Of a DNA stretch of 34,107 nt, positions 15,764-25,242 are shown piece after piece. Origin of the DNA: Acidobacteriota bacterium (GTDB lineage Bacteria; Acidobacteriota; UBA6911). Location: the NCBI GenBank assembly GCA_016929335.1, contig JAFGIY010000139.1:1-34107 (forward strand). The letters run 5' to 3'. The notes beneath the pieces were generated by a model that worked only from the letters and a program-made list of their open reading frames with translations, was not told where the DNA came from and did no database searches. Each line of letters begins with the position of its first letter. Within the stretch, counting starts at the first letter, position 1. The position numbers and the translations under genes were made by a program.

Positions 15764-18700
15764 ATGAACGCGTATGACCATTTGTTGGCAAGGATTCGGC
15801 AGGTACGCGCCAGAAGGCGTGCCCAGGTTTTAGTTAAAGGCCTCTCCCTGTTTCTTGTTTCCGCCATCGCGCTTCTTATATTCGGTGTATGGGGCGCCGA
15901 CCTTTTCGGTTTCTCTCCGGCAGCGGTCTGGAGCCTGCGGTTATTGACAGGCGGCGCCGTGCTTTTCGTCGCCTGGTATTTTCTCTATGTTCCGTTGCGC
16001 TCACCGGCAAGTGATGTGCAAATAGCGCAATTTATCGAAGAGCGCTATCCGCAGCTCGAGGACCGTCTTGTAACCGCTGTTGAATTCGGAAATCAACGAA
16101 CAGAATCCTTTGGAATGATCGATCTCCTGATCGCGGATGCTCTGGATAAAAGCAGGCGCGTTGATTTCTCCGTTTTTCTGAACCGTCGGCGATTGATGTC
16201 TTTTGGAGCTATCGGTATTGCGGCAAGCCTGGCGCTTTTTGCTCTTTTTACCTGGGGACCTTCCTTTTTCCCTTATGGATTCAATCAGCTCTATTTCCCC
16301 TGGACCGAAGCCGCTCGCGGCTCTTTTATGACTATCAATATCATGCCGGGCGATATCGAAATTCCAAAAGGGATGGATCAGGAGATTCAGGCGCAGCTCA
16401 TCGGATTTGATTCTCCCGACGTCCGTTTATATACGCAGAACAAAAGCTCGAATCAGTGGAATTCCGTCGCGATGACTCCGGACCTCAACGGAAGCAATTT
16501 CAGATACCTGCTCATCGATATATCCGATTCGTTTCGATACTATGTCGAATCGACGGGAATTCGCTCTCAGACGCATTCCATTGACGTCAAGGATCTGGCC
16601 GGAGTTGAAAAGCTGATACTTACATACCGGTTCCCGCCCTATACAGGCATGTCTCCTCAAGTTGTCGAGGACGAGGGCGATATCTCTGCGCTGAAAGGAA
16701 CAAGGATCAGTTTTAAAATCCGCCTCAACAAACCGGTACAGGCGGCACGTCTGTTTTTCGACAATAGATCCGCCGTTGATCTCGTGCAATCCGGTCCTCA
16801 CGAGCTTTCCGGAGATATCGCTCTCCAGCGTTCGGGATCGTATGTAATCCAGGCTGCGGAATTTCGCGGGAATTATCATGCCGCATCTCCCGAATATGCA
16901 ATGGAGGCTATGGAGGATTCCGTTCCGGAAGTCGTGATTACGAGACCTATGAAAGATGTGCGCGCTACAAATGTGGAAGAGGTCTTTGCGGAGATAAGAG
17001 CGGAGGATGACATCGGGATTGCGAAGCTGGATCTGCATTATTCGGTAAACGGCGCTCCTGAAAAGGCAGTGAACCTGTCCAGACGAAACGCTCCCCAAAC
17101 AGTCGCAACGGGTTCTCACACCTTTTTTCTCGAAGAGCTCGGACTGCGGGCGGGGGATCTGATTTCCTACTACGGGAAGGCAACCGATAACAATAACGTC
17201 ACGGGCCCGGGCATTTCGAGCTCGGATATTTATTTCATACAGATCCGCCCCTTTGAGCAGAAGTACATTCAGAATCAAGCAGGGGCTCCACCGGGTGGCG
17301 GCGAGGGCGAAGAGGCCCAGGAGGCCCTCAGCAAGCAACAGAAAGACATTATCAGTGCAACATTCAAGTTGATCCGTGAAAAAGACCGCATGCCGTCTAA
17401 AGAGTACCTCGATGGTCTGAAGTCTTTGGCTCTGGTGCAGAGCCGGCTTCAGTTGCAGGCGCAGGGACTCGTGGATCGTCTGCAGCGGCGCGGCGCAGTG
17501 GAATTGGACGAGAATTTCCGCGAGCTTTCGGAATATCTCAGGAATGCCATTCGCGAAATGGGAAATGCCGCCGTCGATCTGGGCGCGCAGAAACCCGACA
17601 GTGCACTGCCGCAGGAGCAGAAGTCGCTTCAACAGCTCATGCGGGCTGAGAGTCTCTTCCGGGAAATCCAGGTGTCCTTCGGGATGCAGAATGCGGCGGG
17701 AGGCGCCGGTTCACAGGCGGATGCCGATGACCTCGCCGATCTGTTTGAACTGGAGCTCAACAAGCTGAAGAACCAGTATGAAACCATTCAGCGTGGGGAA
17801 AAGCAGACGCGGGATGAAAAGGTCGACGAAGCCTTGCAGAGGTTAAAAGAACTGGCTAGGCGACAACAACAGCTCAATGAACGGAACCGCATGCTGGCAC
17901 AGCAGGGAATGCCTTCTTCCGCCGCCGGCAGCGGAAACAGCAATCAAGAGCAGCAGCAGCTCATGGAACAGGCTGAACAACTGCGACGGCAATTGCAGCG
18001 CTTGTCACGTGAGCGAAGCTCACCTCAATTGAATGAGGCGGGCAACCAGCTCCAAAAGGCCATCGAGGAGATGAAAAAAGCCCTCAAGGATTCTCAGAAT
18101 CGCAATAATGCGGAAACCGGCGCGCAGGGGATGCGTGCTCTGCAACAGCTGAATGATGCCGCGCGCAGGCTTGCCCGCAATCAGAACGCCGGGCTCAGCC
18201 GGGGCGTGGATCAGGCGGTAAACGAATCCAGAAGGCTGATTGAAGAACAGAATCGCATCCGGTCGGAAGCGGACAAGCTGGCAAAAAGCGATCAGTCCGA
18301 AGATCCTTCAGATGAAGTTCTGAAAGACCGGGAGGAGCTTGTGTCCCGCAAAACGATGCTGGCTGAAAGGCTCAGGAGCCTGAAGAATCAAATACGGGAC
18401 CTTTCCAGGCAATCGCGCCGGAGTGAAAAAGAAGCGGGCAACAAGCTTGACGAAGCTGCGGGCACCATTGATGACAAAAGACTTCCCGAACGCATCCTGA
18501 ACGGGAGTGCAATGATAAGGCAAGGATTCTATGAGAACCAGAGACAGCGCGAAGACTTTATTCGGGATGGATTGGAGGAAGTGAATCGGCGGCTTGAGTC
18601 CGCCCAAAGAAGCATTGGGCAAGGGACGGAGGGTAAGGCTGAAGAGGCTGCGGATCGGGCAAGGCAACTGGCCGAAGGCCTGGAATCCATGCAACAGCGC

Positions 18701-19204
18701 CTGAGCGAAATGCAGCGCAGCCGGGGTTCTCAGGATCCACAGGGATTTCGGGCGCCGGGCAGCCAGAATCAGCAGGACAATTCTCCGAATTCTGAAGCCG
18801 ATGTCCGCGGTCCTTCCGGAGACTCGGTTCGGCCACCTGTAGGAATCGGCGGATATAGAAATGATGAGGAGCATCAGCTGAGCCGGGAAATGGAACAGCG
18901 GCTGATGGATGCTCAGGAATTGCGGCGCCTGCTTGACCGCAATTCAACGCAGATGGAGAATCTCGATAAAGTGATCGAATCCCTTCGCAGAGCCGGCGAT
19001 TATACCGACTACAATGATCCCGAACAGATCGCGCGCTTAAAGAGAGCCATCGATTATATGCGCAAGGTTGAATTCGATCTGGCCAGGAATCTGGATCGCC
19101 TTAGCCAGGACGATAAATATTTCTCCACCGAAGACAACGAAGCCCCCAGAGCCTTTCAGAAGCTCGTTGATGAGTACTTCCGTTCTATTGCAAAGACCAG
19201 GTGA
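15764..19204 (+). CDS. DUF4175-like giant membrane protein with long coiled-coil region
   Basis: This is 1146 residues. Transmembrane helices lie at about 22-45, 54-78 and 146-172, the arrangement of DUF4175 proteins. A beta-rich extracytoplasmic part follows (about 185-500), with YRFPPYTGMSPQ and SYYGKATDNN. From about residue 515 to 1135 the protein is rich in Gln, Glu, Arg and Leu, with long helical, coiled-coil segments (for example LKELARRQQQLNERNRMLAQQ). It is probably a rod-like envelope protein attached to the inner membrane. GGGGG sits about 5 bases before the ATG. It is the last of the nine genes and is followed by the hairpin at 19219-19266. The large antisense open frames here are coding-bias shadows. 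Family assignment is by architecture and context. Confidence 0.82.
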   Translation: MNAYDHLLARIRQVRARRRAQVLVKGLSLFLVSAIALLIFGVWGADLFGFSPAAVWSLRLLTGGAVLFVAWYFLYVPLRSPASDVQIAQFIEERYPQLEDRLVTAVEFGNQRTESFGMIDLLIADALDKSRRVDFSVFLNRRRLMSFGAIGIAASLALFALFTWGPSFFPYGFNQLYFPWTEAARGSFMTINIMPGDIEIPKGMDQEIQAQLIGFDSPDVRLYTQNKSSNQWNSVAMTPDLNGSNFRYLLIDISDSFRYYVESTGIRSQTHSIDVKDLAGVEKLILTYRFPPYTGMSPQVVEDEGDISALKGTRISFKIRLNKPVQAARLFFDNRSAVDLVQSGPHELSGDIALQRSGSYVIQAAEFRGNYHAASPEYAMEAMEDSVPEVVITRPMKDVRATNVEEVFAEIRAEDDIGIAKLDLHYSVNGAPEKAVNLSRRNAPQTVATGSHTFFLEELGLRAGDLISYYGKATDNNNVTGPGISSSDIYFIQIRPFEQKYIQNQAGAPPGGGEGEEAQEALSKQQKDIISATFKLIREKDRMPSKEYLDGLKSLALVQSRLQLQAQGLVDRLQRRGAVELDENFRELSEYLRNAIREMGNAAVDLGAQKPDSALPQEQKSLQQLMRAESLFREIQVSFGMQNAAGGAGSQADADDLADLFELELNKLKNQYETIQRGEKQTRDEKVDEALQRLKELARRQQQLNERNRMLAQQGMPSSAAGSGNSNQEQQQLMEQAEQLRRQLQRLSRERSSPQLNEAGNQLQKAIEEMKKALKDSQNRNNAETGAQGMRALQQLNDAARRLARNQNAGLSRGVDQAVNESRRLIEEQNRIRSEADKLAKSDQSEDPSDEVLKDREELVSRKTMLAERLRSLKNQIRDLSRQSRRSEKEAGNKLDEAAGTIDDKRLPERILNGSAMIRQGFYENQRQREDFIRDGLEEVNRRLESAQRSIGQGTEGKAEEAADRARQLAEGLESMQQRLSEMQRSRGSQDPQGFRAPGSQNQQDNSPNSEADVRGPSGDSVRPPVGIGGYRNDEEHQLSREMEQRLMDAQELRRLLDRNSTQMENLDKVIESLRRAGDYTDYNDPEQIARLKRAIDYMRKVEFDLARNLDRLSQDDKYFSTEDNEAPRAFQKLVDEYFRSIAKTR

Positions 19205-19218
19205 CAGCAAGACAAACG

Positions 19219-19266
19219 GCCACGAATTGCACGAATTCCCCCGAAAATATTCGTGGAATTCGTGGC
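19219..19266. repeat. 18-bp hairpin of CACGAATT units; possible operon terminator
   Basis: GCCACGAATT followed by GCACGAAT (19219-19236) faces ATTCGTGG followed by AATTCGTGGC (19249-19266), with one mismatch in 18 pairs and a 12-base loop. It starts 14 bases after the DUF4175 stop. A GCGTTTTAAATTGCCTTTTT tract follows, so it may end the operon on the plus strand. Its units recur every 9 bases, unlike the heptamer families. Confidence 0.65.
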
Positions 19267-19346
19267 GCGTTTTAAATTGCCTTTTTCCCATAACTATCCG
19301 ACTATCTCTTGCGTACTTCTCAATCCCGATCAGATAGGAGGAAAAG

Positions 19347-20297
19347 ATGCGCATTGTGATCACCGGTGGAGCTGGGTTTCTGGGAAGCCATTTATGTGAC
19401 CGCCTTTTGAGCTTGGGTAACGAAGTGATCTGCCTCGATAACCTCTCGACGGGGAGTGTGGATAATATTGCTCACCTGTTAGGTCGTGAAGACTTTCGTT
19501 TCTACAAACATGATGTTACGGAATATATTTACATCGGCCAGTCCATCGATGCCGTAATGCATTTCGCCTCTCCCGCAAGTCCCCGAGACTATCTGGAACT
19601 ACCTATTCAGACATTAAAAGTGGGCGCACTGGGAACGCACAAGACCATCGGCCTGGCAAAACACGCTAAAGCCCGATTCCTGATGGCCAGCACTTCGGAA
19701 ACCTATGGAGATCCCCTGGTGAATCCGCAGCCGGAGACCTACTGGGGCAACGTCAATCCCATAGGACTGCGCGGCGTTTACGATGAAGCAAAGAGGTTTG
19801 CGGAGGCGCTGATAATGGCTTATCACCGGTATCATGGCGTCGACACGCGCATTGCCCGCATATTCAATACCTACGGTCCGAGGATGCGTCCGCATGATGG
19901 CCGAGTTGTCTCGAACTTCATCGTTCAGGCGCTGCGGGGCGAGCCGTTAACCATTTACGGAGCGGGAGATCAAACCCGCAGCTTCTGCTATGTAGAAGAT
20001 GAGATCGAGGGTTTGGTTAAGCTATTGATGGCGCCGGAATCGGAAGAGATTCACCTCCCCGTGAATATTGGCAATCCGCATGAGCTGACGGTGCTGGAAA
20101 TTGCGGAGAAGGTCATCGAGCTCAGCGGCTCGACAAGCCGGATCACATTCGAGCCCTTGCCGGAGGATGACCCGAAAGTCCGACGCCCCGATATTTCGCG
20201 AGCCATGCAGCTATTGAATTGGACTCCAAATATTAAACTTGAAGAGGGTTTAAGCCGGACCATTGACTATTTCCGTTCCAAACTGCAGGTCCATTAA
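19347..20297 (+). CDS. uxs: UDP-glucuronate decarboxylase (UDP-xylose synthase), SDR family
   Basis: This 316-residue extended short-chain dehydrogenase converts UDP-glucuronate to UDP-xylose using bound NAD. The Rossmann motif is GGAGFLGS (residues 7-14). The family-specific [20 protein letters not shown] (Ser117, Glu118), WGNVNPIG, and Tyr145-x-x-x-Lys149 (RGVYDEAKR) are all present, as is [12 protein letters not shown] for substrate binding. The length is that of bacterial single-domain enzymes. A strong AGGAGG site precedes the ATG. It is separated from the nine-gene operon by the hairpin at 19219, and is followed 121 bases later by a sugar aminotransferase, so a role in nucleotide-sugar supply for surface glycans is likely. 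Confidence 0.93.
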   Translation: MRIVITGGAGFLGSHLCDRLLSLGNEVICLDNLSTGSVDNIAHLLGREDFRFYKHDVTEYIYIGQSIDAVMHFASPASPRDYLELPIQTLKVGALGTHKTIGLAKHAKARFLMASTSETYGDPLVNPQPETYWGNVNPIGLRGVYDEAKRFAEALIMAYHRYHGVDTRIARIFNTYGPRMRPHDGRVVSNFIVQALRGEPLTIYGAGDQTRSFCYVEDEIEGLVKLLMAPESEEIHLPVNIGNPHELTVLEIAEKVIELSGSTSRITFEPLPEDDPKVRRPDISRAMQLLNWTPNIKLEEGLSRTIDYFRSKLQVH

Positions 20298-20390
20298 TCC
20301 TTAATCCATTGTCGAGTGTGGCGGTTTGCTCTGACGCCTTCAGACACCTGCCTCTTATTAGCCTGCTCATCTCGGGCCGGCCGAATTCTG

Positions 20391-20399
20391 TGATATGAT
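20391..20399 (+). promoter_or_regulatory. Extended -10 promoter for the aminotransferase gene
   Basis: TGATATGAT contains the TGn extension and a near-consensus -10 (TATGAT at 20394-20399). No -35 is evident. The start point would lie near 20406, giving a short leader before the ATG at 20419 with GGAGG within it. Confidence 0.4.
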
Positions 20400-20418
20400 C
20401 CTCTGCCGGAGGCAATAA

Positions 20419-21591
20419 ATGAAGGTACCTTTGCTGGATTTACAGGCTCAATATGCGACTATTCGGGAAAAAGTGAGGAAAGCCGTTGACGATGTTTTTG
20501 AGAGCCAGCGTTTCATCCTCGGGTCTCAGGTTTCAGCTCTGGAAAAGGAGATTGCAGAATTCTGCGGCGTCCCCTACGCCGTGGGCGTTGCTTCAGGTAC
20601 CGATGCGCTGCTGCTTTCGCTTAAAGCTCTCGGCGTAGGGCAGGGCGACTCCGTCGTGACTGTTCCCTTCACCTTTTTCGCTACGGCGGGCGCTATTGTA
20701 AATCTCGGCGCGCTGCCGTTATTCGTGGATATCGAACCTGCCGGATTTGAAATGGATCCGGAAAAGCTGTCGGACTTCTTCTTAGGGGAATGCACATTCA
20801 GCCTGTCCACGCACAAAATCGTGCACAAGTCTTCAAAAACTACGGTGAAGGCCATATTGCCGGTGCATCTGTACGGCCAATGCGCGGATATGGATGAAAT
20901 ATTGGCAGTTGCCAGGCGCTACAATCTCCCGGTCGTGGAGGATGCCTGTCAGGCCATCGGCGCCGCCTATGGGAATAAAAAAGCCGGTGCAATCGGAGAC
21001 CTGGGATGCTTCAGCTTTTTCCCCTCAAAAAATCTTGGAGGCGCCGGAGACGGCGGGATGGTTGTGACCTCTGACGCTCAGCTGGCCGAACGTGTCCGGC
21101 TGCTTCGGACTCATGGAGCTCAGGCTACGTATTTTCATTCCATCGTCGGTTTCAATAGCCGTTTGGATGAGCTTCAGGCTGCCGTATTGCGCGCGAAGCT
21201 TCCGCATCTTCAAGCCTGGTCCGAAGCTCGCAGTGAAAATGCATCGAGATATGGAAAGGATTTTCAGGAAGCAGGGCTTCTATCTCATGCAACTCCTCCG
21301 GCAATACTTCCGAACCGCTCCCACATTTTTCATCAGTATGTCATTCGCTGCAAAATGCGCGACGAATTGCACGAATTTCTCAAAGCAGCGGATATAGGCA
21401 CTGCGATCTATTACCCCGTATCACTGCATGAACAGGAGTGTTTCCGCTTTCTCAACTATGGCGCCTCGGATCTGCCGCAATCCCATACTGCATCAAAGGA
21501 AGTGCTGGCGCTGCCGATATACCCGGAACTAACCGACGCTCAAAGACAATACGTCGTGAACTCGATTGCGGAATTCTACAGGGGAAAATAA
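20419..21591 (+). CDS. DegT/DnrJ/EryC1/StrS-family PLP-dependent sugar aminotransferase
   Basis: This 390-residue enzyme transfers an amino group to a keto-sugar nucleotide using PLP. The PLP-binding lysine is Lys204 in FFPSKNLGGAGDGG; Asp175 in VEDACQAIGA contacts the cofactor. The opening VPLLDLQAQY and SGTDALLLSLKALG are typical, as is the C-terminal GTAIYYPVSLHEQECF. The length fits the family. A segment near residues 118-142 is longer than usual. With the decarboxylase upstream it suggests amino-sugar synthesis for glycans, but substrate cannot be read from sequence. GGAGG lies about 7 bases before the ATG. Bases 21362-21377 match a 16-base stretch of the hairpin at 19219, encoding DELHEF. 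Confidence 0.93.
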   Translation: MKVPLLDLQAQYATIREKVRKAVDDVFESQRFILGSQVSALEKEIAEFCGVPYAVGVASGTDALLLSLKALGVGQGDSVVTVPFTFFATAGAIVNLGALPLFVDIEPAGFEMDPEKLSDFFLGECTFSLSTHKIVHKSSKTTVKAILPVHLYGQCADMDEILAVARRYNLPVVEDACQAIGAAYGNKKAGAIGDLGCFSFFPSKNLGGAGDGGMVVTSDAQLAERVRLLRTHGAQATYFHSIVGFNSRLDELQAAVLRAKLPHLQAWSEARSENASRYGKDFQEAGLLSHATPPAILPNRSHIFHQYVIRCKMRDELHEFLKAADIGTAIYYPVSLHEQECFRFLNYGASDLPQSHTASKEVLALPIYPELTDAQRQYVVNSIAEFYRGK

Positions 21592-21676
21592 TCTTCTGTC
21601 GCGGCCTGCTTCGGAATCCTGATTTAGCTCTTTAATTGCGCTTTTTGTTGGGGATGTATCCGAACACCTGTGACTG

Positions 21677-22777
21677 CTATTTGATCCTGCGGATTTCTGC
21701 AAGAAACTCGTTGGGATATTTCCGGATAATCCGATTGAGTATTTTGATGCTTTGCGGTTTTAGAGGCACAGGGGGGCCGTCGCCCAGCAGCGCGACGATA
21801 GGCTGCAGCATTCTTTCATCCGTTTCTTGAGCCTTTAGCTCGGATGTAATGAGGTGCCCGCATCGGCGGAGGAGCGTGCGAAAGTAGTCGATCCCTTCCC
21901 GAATGATTCCGTTGATCTGGGCAACTGAATCAGACGGATGCTGTTGGCTGGAGGGATTGAAATTGCAGTAGCAGCGCGGATAACGTTCCAGTATTTGCTG
22001 CAGCGGCAGATTGCATTGATTGCGCTGCACCCATTTTGCCAAAAGCTTAACCTTGTTTAAATAGCTTTTGTCCACATATTGGAGATCAGAAAGCAAATCC
22101 AGATTTCGCAGGAGTACGGGATCGATTTTTAATTCGTCTTTCTTCATGCCGCCTACAATATTTAAGGCATCTTCATGGAGGAGACAGTACGCTTCCATGT
22201 AGTTCTTCTTGAATTCAAGAAACTTTTGGCTAAATTCATCACGCGCCCCGGCTTCCAGAAAACGGTGAGGTTCATGGACAGACTGGAGCAAGGATTCTCT
22301 GCAGCGATCGATCTCTTCGCGGCCAAGCGGGAATGCTATGTTCAGATAATCGAGAGCGGGAGTAAATACCGGCAACCATAAAGCCAGTGCCGAAAGATGC
22401 TCCAGTCCTTCCTTCCATCGCATAAGCCGTTCCGCGTCCCATGCGAAATTGCGCCCAAGATGATCCATAGCTTCGAAAAGGGAGGATTCCCCGGCACGCA
22501 GACTATCGAAGGCAGGCTTAAGGGCGGCAAGCGGGTTTTCAATATGGTGAATTTCTTTCCGGAAACCTGTTGTCCTGAACGGTTCCGGGAATTCAGCCAA
22601 TTTTGCGGAGATCCATTCCGCCGAGCAATTCCACCAGTCAATCAGGGCATTCTGGACGTAATTGGCGCTCTCGTTTCTAATTTCCGGCCGGTTTAGGATA
22701 AGGGCTGCCCATTCCAGAGCCCGGCCCTGTCCTGATGTTTCGGTAACAGAATAGGTCCACTGATCGCTGATTTTCAT
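21677..22777 (-). CDS. Unrecognised, mostly helical protein downstream of the PBP gene
   Basis: I do not recognise this 366-residue protein. It has no signal peptide or membrane helix. It appears mainly alpha-helical, with acidic helices and long charged segments, and an odd Cys-x-Cys pair in RYPRCYCNFNP near residue 285. The C-terminal part (GIIREGIDYFRTLLRRCG) is basic and amphipathic. A weak impression, unverified, is similarity to the helical C-terminal parts of large DUF6079/BrxC-like defence proteins, but no ATPase domain is nearby. It starts 10 bases after the PBP stop on the same strand, so the two are probably co-transcribed; AAGGT lies about 12 bases before the ATG. The convergent gap to the aminotransferase, 21592-21676, has no clear terminator. 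Confidence 0.75.
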   Translation of the reverse strand: MKISDQWTYSVTETSGQGRALEWAALILNRPEIRNESANYVQNALIDWWNCSAEWISAKLAEFPEPFRTTGFRKEIHHIENPLAALKPAFDSLRAGESSLFEAMDHLGRNFAWDAERLMRWKEGLEHLSALALWLPVFTPALDYLNIAFPLGREEIDRCRESLLQSVHEPHRFLEAGARDEFSQKFLEFKKNYMEAYCLLHEDALNIVGGMKKDELKIDPVLLRNLDLLSDLQYVDKSYLNKVKLLAKWVQRNQCNLPLQQILERYPRCYCNFNPSSQQHPSDSVAQINGIIREGIDYFRTLLRRCGHLITSELKAQETDERMLQPIVALLGDGPPVPLKPQSIKILNRIIRKYPNEFLAEIRRIK

Positions 22778-22787
22778 AATAATTTAT

Positions 22788-25214
22788 CTACCTTGCATTT
22801 GACTCAGTCGGGGGCTCTCTTTTGTTATCGGCTTTTGGCGGATCTTCTTTAGAATGCGTTGAATAAATGCTTACGAGCCCTCCCTGGCTTCCTGAATGCA
22901 GGTAGTTGTTCCCGTAACATCGAATTGTGGGTTCTGTCCCCTTGATAAAATATTCCATTTCCCGCTGGAGGCAGCGTTCGGTTGCCAGAAGTCCGGTGCT
23001 CGGGTCGATCTCCACTTCCGGAACATCATCGGGTATAACAAATTCCTCCCCTTTTAAAGGCCTGAGTGGAATGGCTTTCTTCATAAAATCGGTCCAGATA
23101 GGGAGGGCGGCTTGCGATCCGGAAAGATTCAGTTCGCGATTATCGTCAAAACCCACCCAGACGATACAAAGCAGCTCGGGCGTATAGCCGGCGAACCAAC
23201 CGTCATGGGATGTGCCGGTCTTCCCGGCGGCAGGAAGAGCAAAGCCACGCTGCCGGGCGCCATATCCGGTCCCATGGTCAATGACTGATTTAAGGAGGGA
23301 GGTAACGAGGAACGCAAGCTGGGGGGTAATGACCTGCTCGGGTTTTTCCTGAGCGATAAAAATCTGATTTGATTCGCTGTCATATATCTTGAGCACAGCG
23401 GTCAATTCCGACAACAATCCTCCGTTGGCGAAGGCAGTATATGCCCGCACCATTTCGAGCGGTGTTATTTCGAAACTGCCGATTGCCATCGCGGGGTACG
23501 GTTTGATCTGCTCGTTTAATCCTAATCTGTGGGCCAGTTCTGTTATCTTGCCGTAACCGACCTTTTCGGCCAGCTTGATGGTCGCAATATTAAGCGATTT
23601 GGTGATCGCCTGTCGCATGGTGACCTGTCCCAGATACTCCCCTTTGAAATTTTTGGGCTCATATTCCAGATCTTCGAATGTAAATTGAGTAGGCGCATCC
23701 AGGATTAGATAGGCAGCCGTCAACGGCGTAGGACTGTAGTAGGCTGTCTCCAATGCTGCGGCATAAACAAAAGGCTTGAAGATGCTGCCGGGTTGCCGTT
23801 TGGATTGAGTGATGCGGTTGAACTGGCTTGCTCCGTAATTTCTTCCCCCGACCATGGCAAGGATATGCCCGTTTTTCGGATCAACGGCAATCAGGCTTGC
23901 CTGAACAGTCCCCGGGGGAATCGGCTGTTTCCGCTTGGCGAATGTTACGTCCAATTCCCGCATCCCGGATTCGATCGATTCAAAGGCTGCCTGTTGCAGA
24001 TCCGGATCGAGTGTCGTAAATACTTTATACTTGGCAAGTGCCAACGCCTCATTCCCATATTCCTCCGTCAGCAGATTCTGGACATAATCGACAAAATAGG
24101 GAGCATCTGAATAATTCAACATGGATGTCGGTTTGACCGACAGCGGCCTGGCTTTTGCCTTATCGCATTCCCCGGGAGATATCATTCCGTATTCGGCCAT
24201 CTGATCCAGCACCATGTTGCGCCGGGCCATTGCCCTCTCCCTATAGCGGAACGGCGTAAACCGGTTGGGCGCTGTGATGATTCCGGCGATGGTGGCGGCT
24301 TCTTCAAGAGTCAGGTCTTTGATGCTTTTGTCGAAAAAAGCGTCCGCTGCTTTGCCGAAACCGACGATACTGAAGGATCCCGCCTGTCCGAGATAGACCT
24401 CATTGCTGTATAACTCGAAAATCTGGGTTTTCGATAATCTTCTTTCCAGCAGAATGGACATGTAGGCGTCGGATAGCTTGCGGCGCCAGGTACGTTCCGG
24501 AGTAAGGAAATAATTCTTTACGAACTGCTGTGTCAGCGTGCTGGCGCCCTGAGTGAACTCCCGCTCGCGAATATCGACAATCAGGGCTTTGACAATTCGA
24601 ATGAGATCGATTCCGCTGTGACTGAAAAAACGCCGGTCCTCGGCGGCGAGCACGGCGTTTACCAGAACTTCAGGCATATCCTGGAAGGTTATGAACCGGC
24701 GTTTCTCGCGATTCTTGTCGATCGCATTACTCAGCATATCCGGCTTCAAATAGAAATGCGGCGCCGGAATGTGGCTGGTTGCGTCCTTGATGGACTCAAT
24801 CGCTTTTCCTGCGCATTTGATTTCCACATCCCGCCCCGGATCGTTCGGAACGGACCTATCGTTATGGATCAAGATCCGGCTTGGCGTGAGAATCCGGTAA
24901 TACGATACGTCAGGGCTGTCATTATTCTCCTTATAGCCGAGGCGCCGGACTCTGTCCACAAGAGCCGAAAAATCAATCTGCTTCCCGGGATAAAGAACCA
25001 TGGGAGCGGCGTAGATCCTTGTTTCGGCCAGCTGGTTGCGCTGTCCCAGTTTTGTTTCGATAATCCCATCGAAAACATAGTAATAACGAATCAAATATGC
25101 GGCGACAGCGATCGATGGAATGAGCAGGACCAGCAATAGAACCTTGATAAGCAATCCTCGTCTCGATCCGGATCCTGCTTTTGAATTGCGAGGCTTCGAC
25201 TTCGATGAAGGCAT
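22788..25214 (-). CDS. Class A penicillin-binding protein, PBP1b-type (glycosyltransferase and transpeptidase)
   Basis: This bifunctional peptidoglycan synthase of 808 residues polymerises lipid II and cross-links the peptides. A cytoplasmic basic N-terminus and one helix (about 21-41) anchor it. A UB2H-like segment (about 65-165) suggests the PBP1b subgroup. The GT51 domain has catalytic Glu192 in AAEDRRFFSHSGID and GASTLTQQFVKNYFL. The transpeptidase domain has Ser477-x-x-Lys480 (PGSIFKPF), Ser540-Leu-Asn542 and Lys665-Thr-Gly. The C-terminal tail beyond about 770 is polar and unstructured. The start at 25214 is chosen over the longer frame (to 25325): AGGAGG precedes it and a promoter lies at 25243-25251, within the longer frame. 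Downstream is the unrecognised gene. Confidence 0.95.
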   Translation of the reverse strand: MPSSKSKPRNSKAGSGSRRGLLIKVLLLVLLIPSIAVAAYLIRYYYVFDGIIETKLGQRNQLAETRIYAAPMVLYPGKQIDFSALVDRVRRLGYKENNDSPDVSYYRILTPSRILIHNDRSVPNDPGRDVEIKCAGKAIESIKDATSHIPAPHFYLKPDMLSNAIDKNREKRRFITFQDMPEVLVNAVLAAEDRRFFSHSGIDLIRIVKALIVDIREREFTQGASTLTQQFVKNYFLTPERTWRRKLSDAYMSILLERRLSKTQIFELYSNEVYLGQAGSFSIVGFGKAADAFFDKSIKDLTLEEAATIAGIITAPNRFTPFRYRERAMARRNMVLDQMAEYGMISPGECDKAKARPLSVKPTSMLNYSDAPYFVDYVQNLLTEEYGNEALALAKYKVFTTLDPDLQQAAFESIESGMRELDVTFAKRKQPIPPGTVQASLIAVDPKNGHILAMVGGRNYGASQFNRITQSKRQPGSIFKPFVYAAALETAYYSPTPLTAAYLILDAPTQFTFEDLEYEPKNFKGEYLGQVTMRQAITKSLNIATIKLAEKVGYGKITELAHRLGLNEQIKPYPAMAIGSFEITPLEMVRAYTAFANGGLLSELTAVLKIYDSESNQIFIAQEKPEQVITPQLAFLVTSLLKSVIDHGTGYGARQRGFALPAAGKTGTSHDGWFAGYTPELLCIVWVGFDDNRELNLSGSQAALPIWTDFMKKAIPLRPLKGEEFVIPDDVPEVEIDPSTGLLATERCLQREMEYFIKGTEPTIRCYGNNYLHSGSQGGLVSIYSTHSKEDPPKADNKREPPTESNAR

Positions 25215-25242
25215 AAACCTCCTGCCTGTTTTAGAGGAAAAC

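Noticed and set aside
16427..17632. A 401-codon open frame on the minus strand
   Set aside because: It lies entirely opposite the DUF4175 gene, has no recognisable domain and is full of Cys, His and Arg as expected from antisense codon bias.
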